NCBI GenBank assembly: GCA_014607495.2
Contig: CP053153.1
Span: 7,192,001-7,256,000, forward strand
DNA: 64,000 nt
Origin: Carposina sasakii
Taxonomy: Eukaryota; Arthropoda; Insecta; Lepidoptera; Carposinidae
Reading direction: 5' to 3'
The notes beneath the pieces were generated by a model. It had not been told where the DNA came from. It saw only the letters and a list, made by a program, of their open reading frames with translations, and did not search any database. Positions 54,711 to 63,760 of this stretch are shown piece by piece. Made by a program: the position numbers and the translations under genes. How positions within the stretch are numbered: position 1 is the stretch's first letter; the number at the start of each line of letters is the position of its first letter.

Positions 54711-55297
54711 ACATTGTTGTACTTACCTATACCTACTTATTTATGTTTTAATGTAAATAATAAAAGTAGAACACTTAGCAAATAATGTATGTTTTCTTTG
54801 GAAGTCGGTTAATTATTTAACTTATATTTGTCTGAAGATTGCCTACACTTCATCTGCATAAATTTTAGCATTACCTGTTTGTTCCTGTGGGAATCGGGAG
54901 CTCCTTTTTTATATGGATACCTCCTCCATAGAAAGAACACAACCCCCCCCCAAGTTTCACATTTTTACATCACATCTGAATCTATCAAAAATAGGTATCA
55001 TGTTTTAATGATGAAAGAACATACACAATATAAAAAAACTCTATTTTATTTAGGAATATACCTACATTCTAGTTTCCTATGGTTGAACATCTTATTCTTA
55101 TCAGAATAAATAATCAAAATTAAACCTATCTGTAGAATTACAATTTGATTGTGTCCAAATGAGGTAATAATAAGCCTTCAAAGTTAAGTGGGCAAGTCCA
55201 TTTTTCAAATATGAAATTAAATGAAAATTACAACATCACATGTCCACCTACATCATTTACAGCAACTTTTGTTTTGTGACACGCAATATTTAATACT
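54711..55297. other. Gene-free stretch
   Basis: No gene, and no repeat boundary was recognised. Confidence 0.3.
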
Positions 55298-55707
55298 AGT
55301 GGACGCCCACGACTCCGTCCGCGTGGACTGCAGAAAAAACAAAATGTCGAAATTATCCGGGATAAAAGTAGCCTATGTGTAAGGTTGCCATCTCAAAACT
55401 TTGAAAACCAGGATTTGAAGAAGAAATACCAGAACATTTCGATTAAAAGCCAGGACTATAGGTACATGTGCGAGCCCAGTTACAATTTTAGAGAGTGGGT
55501 TAGTAGTCGATTCGCACGAACGTCGTCGCCCGAATGTATTGTAATCTATGTACTAATATAATGTTTACAATACATTCGGGCGAAACGCCTACTAAAATAA
55601 TATTATTTTTGTAAGGGGACGTTTGGCACGTTCTTGCGAATCATACTAATCCAAGAGAGTTAATGGCGTGCGAATTTCTAAACATGTCTTTAACACATTC
55701 AGTGCCG

Positions 55708-56040
55708 CACAGTGGTTCCAATGTATGGGAGGTGCTGGACATTCGCATCCAAAAAATAAAATTGGTGAATCTTGAGAAACGAATTATGCCATCTTGTTTG
55801 GTAGGTCAATGTCTTCAAAAGTTATTATTTTAAGTTTTTTTGTAACTGTTATATTTGAGGAGATAATTGAGAAATAGTGTTTTCTTACTATGGAAATGGT
55901 CAAACTTACTTACATATCTCTTGATTCCGGCCTCGTTTCAAGTTGCGGTCTTCGGTATTGTGTTTATATTTGAGAGAACTACAATTAATGCTAACACACA
56001 TAGTGCGCCAAACGTGCACTTTCTGCGGTACATAGAAATG
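55708..56040 (+). repeat. Left long inverted repeat of Transib
   Basis: Matches the complement of 58,968-59,393 with few changes apart from one ~100-bp insertion in the right arm. It includes TTTCTGCGGTACATAGA at its inner edge. Such length is greater than the short terminal repeats usual in the family. Confidence 0.85.
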
Positions 56041-56496
56041 TTTGATTTTTATATTATAATATACTACAATGACAAGGATCTTACAATTTTCTGTTAAAAT
56101 CATAGAGGAATAAGGGCCCCTCTAAATATGCGTATCGATAAATGATGTTGCAGAAATAAAAAAATAATAATTAAATTAATTAATTTGCAAACGAGGGCAA
56201 CGATCGATCCACAGACGGTCTTAGACTTTTAAATAATTAATTAATGAAATTATTGCATTATCATTAAGACAGTAGTCATTAGCATTTCTATCAATTACAG
56301 ATGTCATTCTTAGAGTAATTTTTAGCATTTTCAACAATTATTTGATGCAGGTGATTATTAATTGAAATCATTAGTACTAAAACATTACAAGAATAACAAT
56401 TGTACGCAGTACGCAGTAATGAGGGTAGTGTAGTATAAATTGGTTGGTAATCCTTTATTTTACATCAGTTTTGATTTCTATTTCGTTCTAATAAAT

Positions 56497-58635
56497 ATGT
56501 CTTTCCGTGGATTTGTTACAAATCTTGACCTTTATTGCGCTTTACGCAAACACAATGATCTACGTGACTTTGATCATCTATTCGGTGTCCTTAAAACGAA
56601 TTGCAACGTTTCTCTTTGTGAAGGTGCCGAAGAAGACTTAAAGAACTGGTGTCGTCGATTTTGCTACCGGATCTATCCTAAATGGTCTCAAGCTGGAAGA
56701 AGCGAAGGAAAGTTTCTAAATAAACACTCAGAGTGGTTGCAGTCTGAAGTCCAGTGGCCGGATTCCCTAAAGGAAAATAATTTGCCTTTACAAGTATTAC
56801 CTACGAACGCAATAGAAGAAGAAACTACTGAGCAGACGAATTTACCTTCTAAATCCGATGCCTCTACGTGTACTCATGTCTCTCCTCGTAAGCCCTTTGA
56901 AGATTTAAGTCCTCGTCAAAAGAAAAGACGCACTGAAGTACTTAGGGCATCTAGCAGCACTGACGAGATTATGTTTTCTGCACAAAGCAGTCTTAGGGCT
57001 GCAGGGGAAAATGATGTAGCTGATATTATGAAGTTTTTAATGGAAAATCCTACAGAAGCTTCTAAGATCAAAGATTTCATTGGCGGACGGAGTACCACAG
57101 ATTCAGATAAATGTATATCTTCACTAAAGGCCCTAGCTTTGTTTGTGTCGATGAACCTTTCAAAATGGCGTTATATGACTTTACGGGATTTTCATGCTAA
57201 AGAAGGAGTAGCTCAATATCCCAGTTATTACATGCTTCTGAAAGAAAAAAAGAAATGTTACCCAAAACAAGAAGACGTTACAATTACTGAACACTCTGCT
57301 AAAATCAAATTGCAAGCGTTGCTAGACCTTACTACGACAAGACTTCTACAAACCCAAAACCTCTCTACCACTGAGGAGAAAAACCTGGTGCTCGTGAGCA
57401 AATGGGGCTTTGACGGTGCTTCGGATCAAAGTGTTTACCACCAGAAAACAAGTGAAACTGAGGAAACGAATTTCGCCAGTGTATTTGTTGCAAGTCTTGT
57501 ACCAATCCGGCTCACATCCGAAACTGGCCAAATAATTTGGGAAAATGAGCGGCCCTCGTCAACATCTCTTTGTCGACCAATCCTAATCAAGTTCATCAAA
57601 GAAACAAAAGAAAATGTTCAAATGGAGATGTCTGAATTCGAAGAAGAGATTAAGCTTCTGCAACCTACTAAGAGCGATGACGTAAGTGTAAAGCACCAGT
57701 TGCATTTGACGATGATAGATGGTAAGATTCACTCATACATATCAGGCACAGCAGCATCAGTGTGCGACATTTGCAAAGCGCGTCCAAATGAGATGAACGA
57801 CATTAGTAAAGTAAGAAGCAAGCCAGTGCACGAAGACATGTTTAAATACGGACTTAGCTCGCTCCATGCATGGATCCGGACCATGGAGTGTTGTCTTCAC
57901 ATCGCATACAGATTAGACATAAAATCATGGCAAGCTAGAGGTGATGAAGCAAAGAAGAATGTTGCTGAAAGAAAATCAGCAATTCAAGAAAACTTCAAAA
58001 AAGAAACTGGAATGCGTCTTGATGTTGTCAAGCAAGGGAGTGGAACCACCAACACCGGTAATTGTGCTAGAAGGTTTTTTGAAAACCCAGAAAAATCTGC
58101 TGAATTAACCGGATTAGATGCGAGACTTTTAAGAAGGCTAGCTGTCATTTTACAGTGTATATCTTCAGGAGAGAAACTCGACATTGATAAATTTCGTATG
58201 TTCTGTAATGACACTACTTTGCTCTACGTGGAATTATATCCATGGTTTTATATGCCGTCTAGTCTCCACAAATTGCTGGTCCATGGGCCAGATGTCATTG
58301 AGAACTTTTCAATGATGCCTATCGGCTTTTTGTCCGAAGAAGCCTCGGAGGCACGAAATAAAGAATTTAGAAAGTACCGCGAAGGACATTCAAGAAAACA
58401 TAGCAGTGTCTCGTGTAATGAAGATGTACTACACAATCTTTTATTATCTTCTGATCCGGTTCTTACAAGTATTCGCCCAATGTATAACAAATTTATTAAA
58501 AAATCTTGTTTCTCAGAATTTTATGAACTGATTATATCCGAGACAGGTAAATTTAATTTTGTCGATATAAACGAGTTAATCGAAATAGACTCCGCATCAG
58601 AATTGATCGATGATGATTGTGAAGACGATTCATAA
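56497..58635 (+). CDS. Transib transposase (RAG1-related), 712 aa, intact
   Basis: The start is the ATG at 56,497 (MSFRGFVTNLD); the frame is open 19 codons further upstream but only from a TTG. No intron or stop. Family landmarks: KWGFDGASDQS with a candidate catalytic Asp (306), SSTSLCRPILIKF, a CDICKARPNEM C-x2-C pair (423/426) matching the RAG1 zinc-binding region, GLSSLHAWIRTMECCLHIAY, GTTNTGNCARRFF, SLHKLLVHG, and GFLSEEASEARNKEFRKYRE holding the candidate catalytic Glu (614-618), equivalent to the RAG1 SEGNESGNKLF segment. Transib transposases cut CACAGTG ends through hairpin chemistry and are the accepted relatives of RAG1. The N-terminus is Cys/Trp-rich and less conserved. Coding sequence is G+C richer than the flanks. 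It is probably functional, as both ends and the duplication are intact. DDE positions are assigned by eye. Confidence 0.9.
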   Translation: MSFRGFVTNLDLYCALRKHNDLRDFDHLFGVLKTNCNVSLCEGAEEDLKNWCRRFCYRIYPKWSQAGRSEGKFLNKHSEWLQSEVQWPDSLKENNLPLQVLPTNAIEEETTEQTNLPSKSDASTCTHVSPRKPFEDLSPRQKKRRTEVLRASSSTDEIMFSAQSSLRAAGENDVADIMKFLMENPTEASKIKDFIGGRSTTDSDKCISSLKALALFVSMNLSKWRYMTLRDFHAKEGVAQYPSYYMLLKEKKKCYPKQEDVTITEHSAKIKLQALLDLTTTRLLQTQNLSTTEEKNLVLVSKWGFDGASDQSVYHQKTSETEETNFASVFVASLVPIRLTSETGQIIWENERPSSTSLCRPILIKFIKETKENVQMEMSEFEEEIKLLQPTKSDDVSVKHQLHLTMIDGKIHSYISGTAASVCDICKARPNEMNDISKVRSKPVHEDMFKYGLSSLHAWIRTMECCLHIAYRLDIKSWQARGDEAKKNVAERKSAIQENFKKETGMRLDVVKQGSGTTNTGNCARRFFENPEKSAELTGLDARLLRRLAVILQCISSGEKLDIDKFRMFCNDTTLLYVELYPWFYMPSSLHKLLVHGPDVIENFSMMPIGFLSEEASEARNKEFRKYREGHSRKHSSVSCNEDVLHNLLLSSDPVLTSIRPMYNKFIKKSCFSEFYELIISETGKFNFVDINELIEIDSASELIDDDCEDDS

Positions 58636-58967
58636 ATAAATTAAAATTTTAATTAAAATAAATATAAATAAATAAATTTTTTATTACAGTTTAATAAAAA
58701 GATCTCATTCGTGTAACTAGGGTCTTTCTCTCTGTGTTTATAGACATTTTTAGTTAAATTTATCTGTACTATTTTATAGATTTATAATGCATGTTGTGCT
58801 TTTCGTATTTTTTGAATTTTATTAAATAAATACTACCACTAACAATTTTAGTGTAATTTAGTTCTCAAACCATTTGACCTACATTTTGGACATGTCAAAA
58901 ATCAAAATTACAAAATCACTTTCATTGTAGTGTTCAGTATGGAACTTTTTCGTATATAAAAATAGAC

Positions 58968-59393
58968 ATCTCTATGTACCGCAGAAAGTGCACGTTTGGC
59001 GCACTATGTGTGTTAGCATTAATTGTAGTTCTCTCAAATATAAACACAATACCGAAGACCGCAACTTGAAACGAGGCCGGAATCAAGAGATATGTAAGTA
59101 AAATAAAAATTTTAAGACTTTTAATGTATGTATACCAAATGTTTGATATTAAATAAATTTTATTATTTTATTTTTATTTTTTTTTTATTAAGTAAGTTTG
59201 ACCATTTCCATAGTAAGAAGATACTATTTCTCAATTATCTCCTCAAATATAACAGTTACAAAAAAACTTTAAATAATAACTTTCAAAGACATTGATCTAC
59301 CAAACAAGATGGCATAATTAGTTTCTCAAGATTCACCAATTTTATTTTTTGGATGCGAATGTCCAGCACCTCCCATACATTGGAACCACTGTG
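58968..59393 (-). repeat. Right long inverted repeat of Transib
   Basis: Complement of 55,708-56,040, with an AT-rich ~100-bp insert near 59,100-59,200 (AAATAAAATAATAAAATTT-type sequence, complement) that the left arm lacks. Ends in CACTGTG at 59,387-59,393. Confidence 0.85.
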
Positions 59394-59763
59394 TGCCGGC
59401 GACTACGTATTTTCGTCTTTTAGGCTTTCTATAGTTGCCGCTGACAATTATTTGCGTCGTCGCAATAGACGTTGACCTGATGTCAGCACCCTTAGAAAAT
59501 CTGACGATAGCGAATGTGTCAGGACTTAACTCAGGACGATGCTTAAAAACTATCCAGGACAACCCAGGACACCCCAAAAATCAGGACGGTTGGCAACCCT
59601 AGTTAAGTGGGACCTGTCACGACATATCCGTGAAAACTGCATCAAAATCGGTTCAGCCGTTTCTTAGCATGCACGAACATAGATCCGTTACAATTTTATT
59701 ATACAAATGTATAGATAGCTGTAGAACAAAAGTTCTTTTACGCGCATTCAAGTTACATAGAGT

Positions 59764-59906
59764 GACGTCACGTCGTGGTAGCCGTTTGTATGGAGTATTT
59801 TTTGGCAAGTCTAAAATTGTGATTTTGAAATATATAACGATTTCAAAATCACAATTTAGACTTGCCAAAAATCGCTCCATACAAACAGCTACCACGACGT
59901 GACGTC
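59764..59906. repeat. Near-perfect 143-bp hairpin
   Basis: Arms of ~67 bp (GACGTCACGTCGTGGTAGCC and complement at the far end) with about three mismatches or gaps surround an ATATAACG loop. Open frames on both strands are by-products. It lies ~140 bp beyond the stop codon of the SANT gene, so it might fall in or next to that gene's 3' end. Confidence 0.8.
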
Positions 59907-59953
59907 CCAGGAAGTTTTCACGCTAACGAAGTTATTCTTTTGCACATGTTTCT

Positions 59954-59959
59954 TTTATT
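59954..59959 (-). promoter_or_regulatory. Candidate poly(A) signal of the SANT-domain gene
   Basis: AATAAA on the minus strand, about 90 nt after the stop codon at 60,049. If used, the hairpin at 59,764-59,906 would lie just downstream of the transcript end. Confidence 0.5.
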
Positions 59960-60048
59960 TTATGATCTTTCAATAAAAATAAAAAAACTGTAAACGATCC
60001 TATTAAGGCTTAAAATAATGGCTGCTCATCATGAACCTGCATAATAAT

Positions 60049-61337
60049 CTATTGTTTTCCATAAAGTTGGTCAGAAGGTTTTAAATAGCACTCTGGTACT
60101 TTCAAAGGATTGTATTTCTTACTACTGGCTAAATGTCTAATAGATGATAATTCAATATCATCTGTGGGCCTGGGGAATGGACTTAACTTATCATCAAAAC
60201 TGACTTCAGCAATAAATTCTTTCAATATCATAGGAGAAATGAAATCTTTACCAGAAATGGCTGTATCAACTATAAGTTTGTTCAAGATAGAGAGATATGA
60301 TTTATCCTTTGGTAATGGCTTCCCTTCAACAGCATTAGCTAGCAAATAGTATATATTTTTGAAGTCAATGTTGTCTGTTTTTGCCTTATCAGGAAAGTCT
60401 TCCAGGTCTGCAATCATCCGTAAGGCAGTAGAAACATCTGTTTGAAGATTGTTAAACTCTTGTGTGTTTAATAACAGGTCAGCCCATGATAATAATGGTT
60501 GATTTTGAGGATTTATGGGTGTCTTTGCATTAGGTCGAGCTTTTGGCTGAACATTTACAAGGGCAGGGTGTTTAAATGCCTTTTCTTTGTAATATGTTAA
60601 GGCAGCCTGTATTTGTTCTAATGATTTTGAAGGCATTTGCTCTTGGAGTTTATTAAGATCTTTTGAGCCATACTTTTGCAGGACATTTAGAAGTTCAAAT
60701 TTATCTGCTTTTGACCAATGACAGACAGCATTGGGCTCTTCAGTATTTATATCAACTTCGGGGATCTGCAATGGAGTCTTCCTCTTCTGTAACAATTAAT
60801 TAATTTGTAACAACCTGTTTAACATGTGTAATTACACAACATTTGATCATGAATTTAGTGTAGTTTTATGAGCACTATTTAATAAGCCGACTTGTAAAAA
60901 ATTCCTCAGTGCCCCTTTTGCCACATGTGAACTAAAACATGCCCCACAAACTGCCACCCCGGCTTCAGACCCCCTGGCACCCAGTGCGCACCACACATAT
61001 CATGCTTTTCATTTAGTCTACTAAAATAAACATCCACATATGTAATAAGTACATACATGGTACATACTCAGGATTGTACTTGGCACAAGGACTTAACCAT
61101 TCCGTCACCGCCTTGGTCAACCGACCATCATCCCTCCTGGCAAAATGTCCCGCCCACCTCCACTTCAGCCTCGCAATACGCTTACCCATATCCACGACCT
61201 TGGTTCGACGTCGTATCTCCACGTTGGTATGCGATCGAGAAGCGAGATTCCGAGCATGGCACGCTCCAACTCGGTAACAACATACTCAAACAATGTTTAA
61301 ACAATATAATAAGAAAACCACTTACTTGCTCTGACAT
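60049..61337 (-). CDS. SANT/Myb-like domain protein, possibly SNAPC2-like, 2 exons
   Basis: Exon 1 (61,337-61,326) encodes only MSEQ and is followed by GTAAGT. Exon 2 (60,786-60,049) begins after TTGTTACAG with KRKTPLQIPEVD. The predicted protein is 249 aa. Residues ~25-75 (HWSKADKFELLNVLQKYG ... ALTYYKEKA) form a single SANT/Myb-like three-helix domain. A conserved-looking helical block follows (LLSWADLLL; FKNIYYLLANAVEGKPLP). The order of SANT domain, WADL-type segment and F-x-x-IY-x-L block recalls SNAPC2, a subunit of the snRNA-activating complex for U-snRNA transcription, but the match is from memory and weak. Other SANT proteins are possible. The long open frame upstream of exon 2 starts with TTG inside the intron and is not the true start. 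The intron carries an RTE fragment. Confidence 0.75.
61083..61290 (-). pseudogene. RTE reverse-transcriptase C-terminus in the intron
   Basis: Minus-strand translation gives LERAMLGISLLDRIPT, then (after one frameshift) EIRRRTKVVDMGKRIARLKW and WAGHFARRDDGRLTKAVTEW. These are the well-known C-terminal motifs of insect RTE/BovB-like reverse transcriptases. It is a truncated relic lying in the 539-bp intron of the SANT gene, on the same strand. Confidence 0.8.
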
Positions 61338-61504
61338 TTGTCGGAGAATGGAAATACTGTCTTGGCTTGTCGATTATTTGTTAATAATAATAATTCCTAT
61401 ATTAGTTCTAAAATTTTGTGATTATTTATGCACATAAAATTAGGTATTGAACCATTGACCAGTATTTATTGACAAGTAAAATGTACCTAACCTGACCTAA
61501 CTTT
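61338..61504. other. Upstream region of the SANT gene
   Basis: Presumed 5' untranslated and promoter region. No TATA box was identified. The 126-codon plus-strand frame overlapping it is antisense to the gene and unsupported. Confidence 0.3.
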
Positions 61505-61917
61505 TTTTTTTTTGTTTAGTTTATCCCGAAGGAAAGGCAAGGGGAACCAAGCCCATACAGCCATTTTCTTTAGTAAATGATTCCTGAATTTATGGGATGA
61601 TAATGATGATGGTGATGAATGGAAACGTCAGGAAAATCCTCAAGAACAAGTGTAAAGTTAGTCAAAATAAAATATTATTGCAGAAACAACTTACATGCGC
61701 CCATGAAGAGATCGTAATCCGGCTAAAGTTTTACTCGGCTTACCTGCGTATAAAACCATGCACACGTACTAGATTCACATCACAAGTAATCATAATATAA
61801 CTTATCTACAAGAAAACATCACTCTACGGACACATGCAAGCCATTTACAAATAATTTTTGATTTTCACAAGAAAATTACACCTGCACCCTTCCAGCTTTT
61901 CCCGCCGAATCCCTGAC
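61505..61917 (-). mobile_element. ~400-bp poly(A) retroposon, copy 2
   Basis: Uninterrupted copy of the element split at 31,150-33,925, reading on the minus strand from GATTCGGCGGGAAAAGC to GGATAAACTAAAC and a run of A. It is followed by TTAGGTCAGGTTAGG. Confidence 0.65.
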
Positions 61918-61934
61918 CTAACCTAACTTTTTGA

Positions 61935-62343
61935 TTTTTTTTTAAATTTAGTTTATCCCGAAGGAAAGGCAAGGGGAACTAAGCCCATACAGCCTAATCA
62001 TTGTCTAGTAAAATGATTTCTGAATTTATGATGGATGATAATGATGATGATGAAACGTCGGGAAAATCCTCAAGAACAAGTGTAAAGTTAGTCAAAATGG
62101 AAAATTATTGCAGAAACAACTTACATGCGCCCATGAAGAAATCGTAATCCAGCTAAAGTTTTACTCGGCTTACCTGCATATAAAACCATGCACACGCACT
62201 AGATTCACATCACAAGTAATCAAAATATAACTTATCTACCAGAAAACATCACTTTTCGGACACATGCAAGCCATTTACAAATAATATTTCATTTTCACAA
62301 GAAAATTACACCTGCACCCTTCCAGCTTTTCCCGCCGAATCCT
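61935..62343 (-). mobile_element. ~400-bp poly(A) retroposon, copy 3
   Basis: Head-to-tail with copy 2, with a short TTAGGTTAGGTCAGG linker between. The bodies of the two are nearly identical, suggesting a local duplication rather than two insertions. Confidence 0.65.
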
Positions 62344-62639
62344 AACTTTTTGACTCTTGAGCTTAGACCAAATAATCACTAGACCGAGTGAGCCCACACA
62401 AACGCTCAAACGCTGCAAGAAAAACGGTCCAACTTTTTTGATTTTAAAACTAGATTACTAGAATACATACAAGCGTGACGTCACAGAAGTTGTCCTTTTA
62501 TCGGTGCATAGGGATGCCAGCTTATGGCATATTACCTTATTAATTGGGAAAAACATAAAAATATCTGTTCATGAAAATAAATTATAATACATAATATTGT
62601 TATTTAGCGTAAAGAAAAGTTTTTTTTAACAATAACTAT
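62344..62639. other. Gene-free stretch
   Basis: No gene or repeat boundary was recognised. Confidence 0.3.
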
Positions 62640-63006
62640 GATTTACTCATGGAATTTTAAAATATGTAGGTATAATAAAAGTGGCCGCCATTTTGAACTT
62701 TTTAGTTAAGAGCCTGATTGCTTCCGAAAACGATATCTGAGGTTCCTTGCAGTTCCCAAATACTAACTTTTTAGTTAAGAGCCGGATTGCTTCCAAAATC
62801 GACATCTTAGGTTCCCTGTAGTTCTTAAACACGTCATATCCTATGTCAAAAATAATATAAGTTGCCGCCATTTTGAACTTTTTAACTAAGAGCCGTATTG
62901 CTTTCCCAAATATATATCGAGTTTGAAGGCAATCCGGCTCAAACCTGAAAAGTCCAAAATGGCGCCTACTTAATTTATATTTATTTTAAAATGCCATGAG
63001 TAAATC
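62640..63006. repeat. Inverted-repeat-ended element with ATGGCGG boxes
   Basis: GATTTACTCATGGAATTTTAAAATA on the left is inverted on the right with one or two changes (seen in two halves: TATTTTAAAATGCCATGAG and TAAATC). The inside holds three imperfect copies of a ~70-bp module (TTTTTAGTTAAGAGCC, GATTGCTTCC, GGTTCC), continuing past the end to about 63,150. Non-coding. Confidence 0.5.
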
Positions 63007-63174
63007 ACTCAATCACTTATTGCCAAAAGAAAAATACAGAATCGGTATCTAACTTTCCTTGCAGTTCCCAAATACATAGGTATCTGTTCCCCTAAAAAAA
63101 TCCGGCCTTTAACTAAAAAGTTCAAAATGGCGGCCACTTTTAGTTTTGACATCGGATATGTGTTTGGGACAACG

Positions 63175-63226
63175 GCGGATCCAGGGGGGGGGTCATGGGG
63201 GTCATGACCCCCCCCTGAGCTGGTTC
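63175..63226. repeat. G-run hairpin
   Basis: CAGGGGGGGGGTCATG and CATGACCCCCCCCTG pair around a short GGGGG loop. This GGATCCAGGGGGGG-type string is a frequent transposon terminus in animal genomes. The partner terminus was not found. Confidence 0.45.
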
Positions 63227-63760
63227 CAGGACTTAGGTGGACGACTAATTGAACACAATGATTTTATTTATATATTTTGTCACACACAATTTTGTCAGAT
63301 TTTATGTAACTACATACCTTTAATATTTAATAAATTTAATATATGTAGTATAATAACTTTGTATGATGGCAAACGTTTGGGAACGAGCACAATTTTACCG
63401 CGCCACACTTGTGTCAGCTACGTAACGTCTAGCACAGGGCTGACAGATCGTATAATTGAATACACAATATGTATAATCAATCAGACAGTGTATTGTATCC
63501 TTGATCATTTCGTATAATACGATACAAACGCATACGCCATGAAATGGAATGTGAGTTCGTCTCTTGCTTTTCTCGAAGTTGTTCGCTCACTCTAGTAGGA
63601 TAAACTTAGATGTGACGCCCGCAGAAGGCTGCTATCCATAAAACCCGGACACTTTTTATGTCAGGGGAAATGTGATTAACTTGATAGATGGATATGTTTT
63701 GCAATTACGACATTTTATAGTTTAAAAAATTGGTGAATCAAATGAAGCCGCCCTACTCCG
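63227..63760. other. Gene-free stretch
   Basis: No gene or repeat is supported. The 123-codon frame here starts within the G-run hairpin and has no domain. Confidence 0.3.

Larger units (their letters stand above)
55708..59393 (+). mobile_element. Transib DNA transposon, apparently complete (3.7 kb)
   Basis: Both ends are CACAGTGGTTCCAATGTATG (right end as the complement), flanked by the GC-rich 5-bp duplication TGCCG (55,703-55,707, 59,394-59,398). CACAGTG ends with a GC-rich 5-bp duplication are diagnostic of Transib, and the heptamer equals the RAG recombination signal heptamer. The inverted ends extend ~333 bp on the left and ~425 bp on the right, which has ~100 bp of extra AT-rich sequence. 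One intact transposase ORF lies between them. Confidence 0.92.
55380..59601. mobile_element. GGTTGCC-ended DNA element hosting a Transib
   Basis: Ends TAAGGTTGCCATC and TAGGGTTGCCAACC (complement) mark an element of ~530 bp once the Transib is removed. CAGGA/TCCTG boxes recur near both ends, and an 18-bp hairpin (CGCCCGAATGTATTGTAA and its complement) lies at 55,528-55,586. The ends fit hAT (YARNG) but no 8-bp duplication could be resolved. Non-autonomous. Confidence 0.55.
55298..59710 (-). mobile_element. Helitron-like repeat split by nested insertions
   Basis: The left piece (55,298-55,379: ACTAGTGGACGCCCACGACT, CCGCGTGGACTGCAG, AAAGTAGCCTATGTG) and right piece (59,602-~59,710: TTAAGTGGGAC, TCAAAATCGGTTCAGCCG) are the two halves of the family seen whole at 36,083. 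Between them lies the GGTTGCC element. Confidence 0.6.

Noticed and set aside
55867..56103. ORFs on both strands in the left Transib arm
   Set aside because: They sit in the long inverted repeat and recur, broken, in the right arm; non-coding.
56440..56496. N-terminal extension of the Transib transposase
   Set aside because: The extra 19 codons start at TTG, not ATG; the first ATG at 56,497 fits the family.
60787..60795. Start of the SANT gene at 60,795
   Set aside because: That codon is TTG and the sequence TTGTTACAG is a splice acceptor; an upstream ATG exon with a GTAAGT donor joins in frame.
61057..61437. 126-codon plus-strand ORF
   Set aside because: Antisense to the RTE fragment and to exon 1 of the SANT gene; Pro/Trp-rich translation is an artefact of the opposite strand.
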